Shown here in pieces: positions 57,170 to 64,000 of a stretch of 64,000 nucleotides of DNA (positions are counted from its first letter, which is position 1; each line of letters starts with the position of its first letter). The notes beneath the pieces were generated by a model. That model saw only the letters and a list, made by a program, of their open reading frames with translations. It did no database searches and was not told the DNA's origin. Both the position numbers and the translations under genes were made by a program. The stretch is from Oceanicola sp. D3 (GTDB lineage: Bacteria; Pseudomonadota; Alphaproteobacteria; Rhodobacterales; Rhodobacteraceae), in NCBI RefSeq assembly GCF_006351965.1, contig NZ_CP040932.1, forward strand, positions 1,488,001-1,552,000, in the 5' to 3' direction.

Positions 57170-58474
57170 ATGACTTGCACGCTTCGCGCCCTTCTGGGCG
57201 CCACGGCTCTGTGCGCGGTTGGCTCCGTTGCCGCCGCCGAAACCCTGACCATCGCCACCGTGAACAACGGCGACATGATCCGCATGCAGGGTTACACCGA
57301 CGATTTCACCGAAAAGACCGGCCACGAAGTTGAGTGGGTGACACTGGAAGAGAACGTGCTGCGCCAGCGCGTGACCACCGACATCTCCACCAAGGGCGGC
57401 CAGTTCGACCTGATGACCATCGGCATGTACGAGACGCCGATCTGGGGCAAGCAGGGCTGGCTCGTGCCGCTCGACGACCTCAGCGCCGAGTATGACACCG
57501 GTGATCTGCTGCCCGCCATGGCCGGTGGCCTCTCGGTCGACGGCACGCTCTACGCCGCACCTTTCTACGGCGAGAGCTCGATGGTCATGTATCGCAAGGA
57601 CCTGATGGAAGCTGCCGGCATGGAAATGCCCGAAGCCCCCACCTGGGACGACATCAAGGCCGCCGCCGAAGCGATGACCGACAAGGACAACGAAGTCTAC
57701 GGCATCTGCCTGCGCGGCAAGGCCGGCTGGGGCGAGAACATGGCCTTCCTCACCGCCATGTCCAACTCCTTCGGCGCCCGCTGGTTCGACGAGGACTGGA
57801 ACCCGCAGTTCGACACCGAGGCCTGGAAAGAGACCCTGACCTTCTACCTCGACCTGATGAACAACTACGGCCCTCCCGGTGCAGCCAACAACGGCTTCAA
57901 CGAGAACCTGGCACTGTTCCAGCAGGGCAAGTGCGGCATGTGGATCGACGCCACCGTTGCAGCCTCCTTCGTGACCAACCCCGACGACAGCACCGTTGCT
58001 GACCAGGTTGGCTTCGCGCTGGCGCCCGACACCGGCAAAGGCCCGCGTGGCAACTGGCTCTGGGCCTGGGCCCTCGGCATCCCTGCCGGCACCCAGAAAG
58101 AGGACGCTGCCAAGCAGTTCATCGAGTGGGCCACCAGCAAGGACTACATAGAGATGGTCGCCGAGAAGGAAGGCTGGGCCAACGTTCCCCCGGGCGCACG
58201 CAAGTCGCTCTACGAGAACCCCGAGTACCAGAAGGTTCCGTTTGCCGACATGACGCTGAAGAGCATCGAAACCGCCAACCCGAACCAGCCGACGGTTGAC
58301 CCGGTGCCCTACATCGGCGTGCAGTTTGCCGCGATCCCCGAGTTCGCCGGTTTCGCCACCCAGGTTGGGCAGGAGTTCTCTGCCGCTCTGGCTGGCCAGC
58401 AGTCGGCTGACGATGCGCTGGCAAAGGCCCAAGACCTCGTGAACGAGGAAATGGAAGCCGCCGGCTACAAGTAA
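57170..58474 (+). CDS. smoE: Sorbitol/mannitol ABC transporter substrate-binding protein (SmoE-like)
   Basis: This 434-residue type 1 binding protein has a Sec signal (RALLGATALCAVGSVAAA) and then ETLTIATVNNGDMIRMQGYT, EWVTLEENVLRQRVTTDIST, VYGICLRGKAGWGENMAFLT and PGAANNGFNENLALFQQGKC. These are close to SmoE and polyol binding proteins. ATG 57170 has GGGAGGA 5 nt upstream. It is the first gene of a four-gene transporter followed by mannitol dehydrogenase. Confidence 0.92.
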   Translation: MTCTLRALLGATALCAVGSVAAAETLTIATVNNGDMIRMQGYTDDFTEKTGHEVEWVTLEENVLRQRVTTDISTKGGQFDLMTIGMYETPIWGKQGWLVPLDDLSAEYDTGDLLPAMAGGLSVDGTLYAAPFYGESSMVMYRKDLMEAAGMEMPEAPTWDDIKAAAEAMTDKDNEVYGICLRGKAGWGENMAFLTAMSNSFGARWFDEDWNPQFDTEAWKETLTFYLDLMNNYGPPGAANNGFNENLALFQQGKCGMWIDATVAASFVTNPDDSTVADQVGFALAPDTGKGPRGNWLWAWALGIPAGTQKEDAAKQFIEWATSKDYIEMVAEKEGWANVPPGARKSLYENPEYQKVPFADMTLKSIETANPNQPTVDPVPYIGVQFAAIPEFAGFATQVGQEFSAALAGQQSADDALAKAQDLVNEEMEAAGYK

Positions 58475-58487
58475 GCCATTACGGAAT

Positions 58488-58536
58488 GCGGGCCCTCCCG
58501 CAACCGTCGGGCGCCCTTGCCAAGGTGGCGCCCGAC
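58488..58536 (+). promoter_or_regulatory. Intercistronic hairpins after the SmoE-like gene
   Basis: GTCGGGCGCC (58506-58515) and GGCGCCCGAC (58527-58536) form a perfect 10-bp stem with an 11-nt loop. A smaller GCGGG/CCCGC hairpin is at 58488-58501. They lie in the 206-nt gap before the first permease and lack a T run, so they probably protect the smoE message or lower permease expression. Confidence 0.55.
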
Positions 58537-58680
58537 ACCGGCCCCGGCGGCCCGCGCTGCTTTGCGCGATCTTGCCGGACGCCAATCTTCTCGGGCGCGT
58601 CCGAGCCCACCCGAGACCTTAAGCGCAGAAGAGCCTGCCGCGCCTGACCCCGGCCTGCGGCACCAGAGGAGGAGACACCC

Positions 58681-59547
58681 ATGGCGACCCAGCACGCCCG
58701 CGCTGCAGCCCGGTTGATGAACGCACCCGCCGTCTTTGTGCTGCTGGTGTGGATGCTCATCCCGCTGTGCATGACGGTCTACTTTTCCTTCACCGATTAC
58801 CGACCGTTGCGCGGCGTTTTCGATTGCTGCGTCGGCTTTCAGAATTACGAGCGCTTCGTCAGCTCATCTTCCTTCCTCAGCTCGGTGGCCACCACGCTCA
58901 TCATGGTTGGCGGCATCCTTGCCATCACCGTGATCGGGGGCGTGTTGCTGGCGCTGCTGCTCGACCAGCCGATCTGGGGGCAGGGGATTGTGCGCATCCT
59001 CGTCATCGCGCCCTTCTTCGTCATGCCGACCGTCTCGGCGCTGGTCTGGAAGAACATGTTCATGAACCCGGTCAACGGGCTCTTCGCCTACCTTTGGAAG
59101 TTCTTCGGGGCGACGCCAATCGACTGGCTCTCGGAGCTGCCGCTGTTCTCGATCATCTGGATCGTCAGCTGGCAGTGGCTGCCCTTCGCCACGCTGATTT
59201 TGCTCACCGCCGTCCAGTCGCTCAGCTCCGAGCAGCTTGAGGCCTCCGAGATGGATGGGGCAGGGGCGCTGAGCCGCTTCTATTACATCATCCTGCCGCA
59301 CCTTGGCCGGGCAATCACCGTGGTGATCCTGATCCAGACGATCTTCCTGCTGTCGATCTTTGCGGAAATCTTCGTCACCACCAACGGCGCCTTCGGCACC
59401 CGGACGCTCACCTACCTCGTCTACCAGCGGGTTCTGGAAAGCCAGAACATCGGGCTCGGCTCCGCCGGCGGTATCCTTGCCGTCATCCTCGCCAACATAG
59501 TCGCGATCTTCCTTATGCGGATCGTCGGCAAGAACCTGGACAACTGA
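58681..59547 (+). CDS. smoF: Sorbitol/mannitol ABC transporter permease (SmoF-like)
   Basis: This 288-residue permease is of the MalF type. It has NAPAVFVLLVWMLIPLCMTV, YFSFTDYRPLRGVFDCCVGF and the EAA loop SEQLEASEMDGAGALSRFYY followed by ILPHLGRAITVVILI. It starts at ATG 58681 with GGAGGAGACACCC upstream. It is paired with the MalG-type gene 15 nt downstream. Confidence 0.92.
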   Translation: MATQHARAAARLMNAPAVFVLLVWMLIPLCMTVYFSFTDYRPLRGVFDCCVGFQNYERFVSSSSFLSSVATTLIMVGGILAITVIGGVLLALLLDQPIWGQGIVRILVIAPFFVMPTVSALVWKNMFMNPVNGLFAYLWKFFGATPIDWLSELPLFSIIWIVSWQWLPFATLILLTAVQSLSSEQLEASEMDGAGALSRFYYIILPHLGRAITVVILIQTIFLLSIFAEIFVTTNGAFGTRTLTYLVYQRVLESQNIGLGSAGGILAVILANIVAIFLMRIVGKNLDN

Positions 59548-59562
59548 GGGAGGGCTGAACAC

Positions 59563-60393
59563 ATGGCACGCGCCGTTACAACACAACGCAAGGTCATCGC
59601 CACCGCCGCCGCATGGACCATCGGCATCGCGATTTTCTTCCCGATCCTCTGGACGGTTCTGACCAGCTTCAAAACAGAGGCCCAGGCCATTGCCGACCCG
59701 CCGATCTGGCTCGGCTTTGACTGGACGCTGGAAAACTACTCGGTGGTGCAGGAGCGCTCCAACTACTTCCGCTTCCTGATGAACTCGGTGATCATCGCCG
59801 TGGGCTCCACCGTACTTGGCCTGCTCATCGCCATCCCCTCCGCTTGGTCCATGGCCTTCGTGCCCGGCAAACGCACCAAGGACGTGCTATTGTGGATGCT
59901 TTCCACCAAGATGCTGCCTGCCGTCGGCGTGCTCTTCCCGATCGTGCTGATCGCCCGGTTCCTAGACCTCTACGACACGCACATCCTGCTGATCGTGGTG
60001 CTGATGCTGATGAACCTGCCGATCATCATCTGGATGCTCTACACCTACTTCAAGGAAATCCCGGTGGATATTCTTGAGGCCGCGCGGATGGACGGCGCCT
60101 CGCTGAAATCCGAGATCATCTACGTGCTCACCCCCATGGCGCTGCCCGGCATCGCCTCGACCATGCTGCTCAACATCATTCTGGCGTGGAACGAGGCCTT
60201 CTGGACGCTCAACCTCACCACCACCAAGGCCGCGCCGCTCACCGCCTTCATTGCCAGCTACTCCAGCCCCGAGGGCCTGTTTTACGCCAAGCTCAGTGCC
60301 GCCTCGACAATGGCCATCGCGCCCATCCTCATCATGGGGTGGTTCAGCCAGAAGCAACTGGTGCGTGGCCTCACCTTCGGCGCCGTCAAGTAA
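59563..60393 (+). CDS. smoG: Sorbitol/mannitol ABC transporter permease (SmoG-like)
   Basis: This is a 276-residue MalG-type permease. Helices include ATAAAWTIGIAIFFPILWTV and SVIIAVGSTVLGLLIAIPSA. The EAA loop is FKEIPVDILEAARMDGASLK followed by SEIIYVLTPMALPGIASTML. The C-terminal RGLTFGAVK is typical of this subfamily. It starts 15 nt after the SmoF-like gene and 12 nt before the ATPase. Confidence 0.92.
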   Translation: MARAVTTQRKVIATAAAWTIGIAIFFPILWTVLTSFKTEAQAIADPPIWLGFDWTLENYSVVQERSNYFRFLMNSVIIAVGSTVLGLLIAIPSAWSMAFVPGKRTKDVLLWMLSTKMLPAVGVLFPIVLIARFLDLYDTHILLIVVLMLMNLPIIIWMLYTYFKEIPVDILEAARMDGASLKSEIIYVLTPMALPGIASTMLLNIILAWNEAFWTLNLTTTKAAPLTAFIASYSSPEGLFYAKLSAASTMAIAPILIMGWFSQKQLVRGLTFGAVK

Positions 60394-60405
60394 AGGAAAA
60401 AGACC

Positions 60406-61419
60406 ATGGGACGCATTACACTGGACAAGGTCGCCAAGAGCTTTGGCGAGGTCAACGTGATCCCGCCGCTGGATCTGACCATCGAAGACGGCGAGTTTGT
60501 GGTGTTCGTCGGGCCTTCGGGTTGCGGCAAATCCACCCTGCTGCGGCTGATTGCCGGGCTTGAGGATGTGTCGGGCGGGCAGATCCGCATCGACAGCAAG
60601 GACGCCACCACCACGCCCCCCGCCAAGCGCGGGCTGGCGATGGTGTTCCAGTCCTACGCGCTCTATCCGCATATGTCGGTGCGCAAGAACATCGCCTTCC
60701 CGCTGAAGATGGCGGGGATGGATCAGGCCGAGCAGGAAAAGCGCGTTGATTACGCCGCCAAGGTGCTGAACCTTGCCGATTACATCGACCGTCGCCCCGG
60801 CCAGCTTTCGGGCGGTCAGCGCCAGCGTGTTGCCATCGGCCGCGCCATCGTGCGCGAGCCCTCGGCCTTCCTCTTTGACGAGCCGCTCTCCAACCTCGAC
60901 GCGGCGCTCAGGGTGAACATGCGGCTCGAAATCAGCGAGCTGCACAACAACCTGAAAACAACGATGATCTACGTCACCCACGATCAGGTCGAAGCCATGA
61001 CAATGGCCGACAAGATCGTGGTGCTGCAGGCCGGTGTCATCGAGCAGGTCGGCTCGCCGCTGGAGCTTTACCAGACCCCGCGCAACCTCTTCGTGGCGGG
61101 CTTCATCGGCTCGCCGAAGATGAACTTCTTCGCGGGCGAAGAGGCCGCCAAGCATGATGCTGCTACCATCGGCGTGCGCCCCGAGCATCTGGATGTGAGC
61201 ACGAGTGAAGGGCTGTGGAAGGCCAAGGTCGGCGTGGCCGAGCACCTTGGCTCCGACACTTTCCTATATGTGCACCCCGAGGGCGTTGATACATTGGAAG
61301 ATACCGTGACCGTGCGGGTCGACGGCGAGATGGCGCTGCGCCACGGCGATGAGGTTTGGCTTACGCCGCAGGCGGGCAAGATTCACCGCTTTGACGGCGC
61401 CGGGCTGCGGATTGGTTGA
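60406..61419 (+). CDS. smoK: Polyol ABC transporter ATP-binding protein (SmoK/MalK-like)
   Basis: This 337-residue ATPase has Walker [21 protein letters not shown], the MalK-like [20 protein letters not shown], signature [40 protein letters not shown], and a C-terminal regulatory TOBE domain ([31 protein letters not shown]). It belongs to the CUT1 sugar/polyol class. It ends one base before the mannitol dehydrogenase start. Confidence 0.94.
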   Translation: MGRITLDKVAKSFGEVNVIPPLDLTIEDGEFVVFVGPSGCGKSTLLRLIAGLEDVSGGQIRIDSKDATTTPPAKRGLAMVFQSYALYPHMSVRKNIAFPLKMAGMDQAEQEKRVDYAAKVLNLADYIDRRPGQLSGGQRQRVAIGRAIVREPSAFLFDEPLSNLDAALRVNMRLEISELHNNLKTTMIYVTHDQVEAMTMADKIVVLQAGVIEQVGSPLELYQTPRNLFVAGFIGSPKMNFFAGEEAAKHDAATIGVRPEHLDVSTSEGLWKAKVGVAEHLGSDTFLYVHPEGVDTLEDTVTVRVDGEMALRHGDEVWLTPQAGKIHRFDGAGLRIG

Positions 61420-61420
61420 G

Positions 61421-62890
61421 ATGGCGATCACACTGGATAACGCGGCCCTGTCGTCGCTGCCCGAGGGCGTTGCCGCGCCGGAGTATGACCGCGCTGACCT
61501 GACGCCCGGCATCCTGCACATCGGTGTGGGCAACTTTCACCGCGCGCATATGGCCTGGTATCTTGACCGGCTGTTCGGGCAGGGCGAGGGGCATGACTGG
61601 GCCATTGTCGGCGCCGGGATCAAGCAGTTCGACGCCGCGCGCCGCGAGGCGCTGAAGGCGCAGGACTGGCTGACAACCGTGGTCGAGCTGGACCCGGCGG
61701 CGCTGACTGCCCGCGTCACCGGCGCAATGGTAGACTTCTGCGAGATCGACGGCGCGGCGCTGGTGGCCCGTATGGTCGATCCGGCCATCCGCATCGTCTC
61801 GCTGACCATCACCGAGGGTGGCTACTTCGTGGATGCCGAAACGGGCGGCTTTGACAAATCGAACACTGAGATAGCCGCAGACGCGCAAAACCCGGAAGAC
61901 CCTGAAACGGTTTTTGGGCTTCTTGTCAAAGGCTTGGAGGCGCGGCGTGACGCAGGGCTTGAGCCCTTCACCGTGATGTCTTGCGACAATCTGCCGGAAA
62001 ATGGCCATGTGGCCAAAGCGGCCGTTGTCGGCATGGCCGAAATGATCGACCCCGAGCTTGCCGCATGGATCGGGGCCAATGTCGCCTTCCCCTCCGGCAT
62101 GGTTGATTGCATCACCCCCGCCACCGGCCCGCGCGAGATTGCGCTCGTGCAAGACAAGTTCGGCGTGGACGACAAGGCCCCGGTGGTCTGCGAGCCGTTC
62201 CGCCAATGGGTGCTTGAAGATACCTTCCCCCAAGGCCGCCCGGCGCTGGAGAAGGTGGGCGTGGAGTTCGTGCCCGATGTCGCGCCTTATGAGACCATGA
62301 AACTGCGCATCCTCAATGCAGGCCACGCCGCCATTGCCTACCCCTCGGCTTTGCTCGGGCATCACTTTGTCCACGAGGGCATGCAAGACCCGGATATCAC
62401 CGCATGGCTCAAAGCGCTGATGCGCTCCGAGGTCATCCCGGTGCTGCCCGAGATCGCGGGCGTCGACTTTGACGCCTACCTCGAAAAATCCGCCGAGCGC
62501 TTCGCCAACCCCGAAGTGGGCGACACCATCGCCCGGCTTTGCCTCGATGGCTCCAACCGCCAGCCCAAATTCGTTCTGCCAACGGTGCGCGAAGCGCTGG
62601 AGGCGGGCTCTGCGGTGCAGGGGCTTGCGCTGGAGGTCGCGCTCTGGTGCCGCTACTGCGCCGAAACCACCAAGGGCGAGATCACGCTGGAGGACGAGCG
62701 GGCCGAGGCCTTGCAGGCCGCCGCGCTGAAAGCGCAAACCGATCCGTCTGCCTTTCTGGCGCTCAGCGATGTCTTCGGTCGTTTGGGCGAGGCCCCCCGC
62801 TTTGTGGAGGCCTTCGCCGCCGCTCTGGCCGATCTCGATGAGAAGGGCCCCCGCGCGGTGTTGCAGGAGTATGTGGCCGCGCAGGCCTGA
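61421..62890 (+). CDS. mtlK: Mannitol 2-dehydrogenase (polyol-specific long-chain dehydrogenase)
   Basis: MtlK oxidises D-mannitol to D-fructose with NAD+. The 489-residue protein has an N-terminal NAD domain (ILHIGVGNFHRAHMAWYLDR, then WAIVGAGIKQFD) and the catalytic domain with MVDCITPATGPREIALVQDK and KLRILNAGHAAIAYPSALLG, which contains the active-site Lys, Asn and His. ATG 61421 is one base after the ATPase stop. It completes the smo operon; no sorbitol dehydrogenase or fructokinase gene is in the window. Confidence 0.94.
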   Translation: MAITLDNAALSSLPEGVAAPEYDRADLTPGILHIGVGNFHRAHMAWYLDRLFGQGEGHDWAIVGAGIKQFDAARREALKAQDWLTTVVELDPAALTARVTGAMVDFCEIDGAALVARMVDPAIRIVSLTITEGGYFVDAETGGFDKSNTEIAADAQNPEDPETVFGLLVKGLEARRDAGLEPFTVMSCDNLPENGHVAKAAVVGMAEMIDPELAAWIGANVAFPSGMVDCITPATGPREIALVQDKFGVDDKAPVVCEPFRQWVLEDTFPQGRPALEKVGVEFVPDVAPYETMKLRILNAGHAAIAYPSALLGHHFVHEGMQDPDITAWLKALMRSEVIPVLPEIAGVDFDAYLEKSAERFANPEVGDTIARLCLDGSNRQPKFVLPTVREALEAGSAVQGLALEVALWCRYCAETTKGEITLEDERAEALQAAALKAQTDPSAFLALSDVFGRLGEAPRFVEAFAAALADLDEKGPRAVLQEYVAAQA

Positions 62891-62902
62891 GCCTGCGCCG
62901 GG

Positions 62903-64000
62903 TTACTCCACCGAGAAGGCCACCATCGAAAGGTCTGCGCTGATGCCGCGCGCCTCCAGTTCCGCGGCAAGCGCGGCAAAGAAGCTGGCGGCCTCGGTGC
63001 CGTTTTCATCCTTCACCACGTCGAGCCGGGCAGGCGTGCCCACGGCGAGCAGGAGCTGCTGGGTAACAACCGGCCCGGCGGTGAGGTTCATCGGGATCGA
63101 AAAGCTGGCCCCGCCCCGGGTAAACTGCAGGAAGCTGTCGAGCGCCTGCACCGTGCCCTCATCGTCGATCAGCAGGAAGTGCACCACTTGCCCGGAGACG
63201 TTGAGGATGCGGCCCTCAAGGTAGTCGCCTGAGGCGATCACCCGGTTTTCCATGTCGAAATAGAGGTTGAAGGCGGGGTAGGCCTTGGCCTCGCGGATGA
63301 AGGTGAGGGTGGCGCATTGGGCCTCGCTCACCGGCTTGAGGAAGGTGTTCGGGATCTCGCCGGTCTCGGCCTCCATCCCGGCACGAAAGCCGTCAAGCGA
63401 GGCCGAGCTGGGGCCGAAGGCATCAAGCGTGAGCTGGGCGGTCTCTTCTCCCAGCGCGGGCAGCGCGGCAAAGCAGGCACCGCCATCATAGGTTTTGAGA
63501 TAGTCGAGAATGGCGGTGTAGCGGGTGCGGTCGGCCTCGGAAATATCGCTTTCGGGGGCGGGGGCCGCCGCGCCACCCTCTGTTGCCGGGCCGGGCAGAT
63601 CGCTGTCGCGCTCGGGCTTGGGCGCAGGCGCAGGCGCAGGCTCGGCAGGCGTCGGATTGGAGGGGATGGCGGGCATGCCAGCCCCGGCCACGGGTGACAC
63701 CGGGGTGACGCGTTCGGGCACCATGTCATCGGGGATCGCGGGGCGGGCGGCGATGGTATCAGGGGCGGTGGGCGTGGCGGCAGGCGCGGTGGGGGCGGCA
63801 GCGGCCAGCGTATCTGCCGGGGGCTGCGCGCTCGGGTCTGCGCTGGGCTCCGGCGCGGGCTCTGGCGCGGCGGCAGCCTGAGCCTCGCCAGTGTCGCGCA
63901 CAGCCTCCTGGGCTTCCACCTCGGCCTCGCTGCGCAAACGCTCGCGGCCTTCATCTTGGCCCGCCCTGATGCGGTCATCCGCAACGCGGGCGGTGGCGGT
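62903..64000 (-). CDS. Pro/Ala-rich protein with unrecognised C-terminal domain (partial)
   Basis: The frame runs off the right edge without a start; at least 365 residues are present. The N-terminal part is long and Pro/Ala-rich (EPAPEPSADPSAQPPADTLA), followed by a domain from about ISEADRTRYTAILDYLKTYD to the end, with GGACFAALPALGEETAQLTL, LYFDMENRVIASGDYLEGRI and a C-terminal GISADLSMVAFSVE. The two cysteines, in GGACF and AQCATL, may pair. Proteins with this tail occur in Rhodobacterales after kinase-like or caspase-like domains, but that part is outside the window. I do not assign a function. It is convergent with mtlK. Confidence 0.75.
   Translation of the reverse strand, partial: TATARVADDRIRAGQDEGRERLRSEAEVEAQEAVRDTGEAQAAAAPEPAPEPSADPSAQPPADTLAAAAPTAPAATPTAPDTIAARPAIPDDMVPERVTPVSPVAGAGMPAIPSNPTPAEPAPAPAPKPERDSDLPGPATEGGAAAPAPESDISEADRTRYTAILDYLKTYDGGACFAALPALGEETAQLTLDAFGPSSASLDGFRAGMEAETGEIPNTFLKPVSEAQCATLTFIREAKAYPAFNLYFDMENRVIASGDYLEGRILNVSGQVVHFLLIDDEGTVQALDSFLQFTRGGASFSIPMNLTAGPVVTQQLLLAVGTPARLDVVKDENGTEAASFFAALAAELEARGISADLSMVAFSVE

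Overview
The window looks like chromosomal DNA of a marine alphaproteobacterium of the Roseobacter/Rhodobacterales type. The evidence is a high overall GC content (about 65% by eye), an NDUFA12-like complex I accessory protein, DUF2155, an ScfR-like regulator, a TAXI-TRAP transporter, the ectABC-ask operon, a smo/mtlK polyol operon, and densely packed genes on both strands. I saw no phage, IS element, CRISPR array or rRNA. Most of it is recognisable metabolism and transport, and all calls come from reading the sequence without database searches.

Layout. 1-7.5 kb: polysaccharide export lipoprotein, tRNA-Tyr, rlmB, a YHS protein, a candidate sRNA, a CoA-binding protein, the NDUFA12/mlaD/DUF2155 group, then accB-accC-aat on the minus strand. 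7.6-19.3 kb: a reductive pyrimidine degradation island (preT, preA, a RutR-like repressor with a near-perfect operator, hydC, hydA and a four-gene NMT1/THI5-type ABC transporter). A GH114 protein, a small lipoprotein and an unknown membrane protein are lodged inside it. 19.3-26 kb: miscellaneous genes (GIY-YIG, an orphan sugar permease pair, Nudix, Pit, YtoQ) and an AT-richer HEPN-like gene, flanked by copies of a short palindromic repeat. 26-33.4 kb: a six-gene Liv-type ABC transporter plus acetyl-CoA synthetase operon, divergent from an ScfR-type regulator. 35-40 kb: phoX with a Pho-box-like element, a possible Cys-His deamidase-fold protein, lipB, tRNA-Leu followed by a 69-bp tandem repeat, a DUF475 membrane protein, and a frameshifted dehydrogenase remnant.

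40.6-55.3 kb: a TAXI-TRAP transporter with a translationally coupled universal stress protein, an RpiR regulator divergent from a class III aminotransferase, the ectoine operon (ectA-ectB-ectC-ask) divergent from its MarR regulator, and two further class III aminotransferases around an AEC carrier. 55.4-62.9 kb: a polyol module (HAD phosphatase, SorC regulator, SmoEFGK-like ABC transporter, mannitol dehydrogenase). The window ends inside a Pro/Ala-rich protein on the minus strand.

How the genes fit together: the pyrimidine island should turn uracil into beta-alanine, which the beta-alanine:pyruvate-type aminotransferase at 54-55.3 kb could deaminate. Acetyl-CoA synthetase, the Liv-type transporter and ScfR look like one acyl or short-chain-acid module. 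Ectoine synthesis gives salt tolerance and the smo operon brings in polyols. Three transporter operons share one layout: the binding-protein gene is followed by a 100-200 nt gap with a GC-rich hairpin before the permease.
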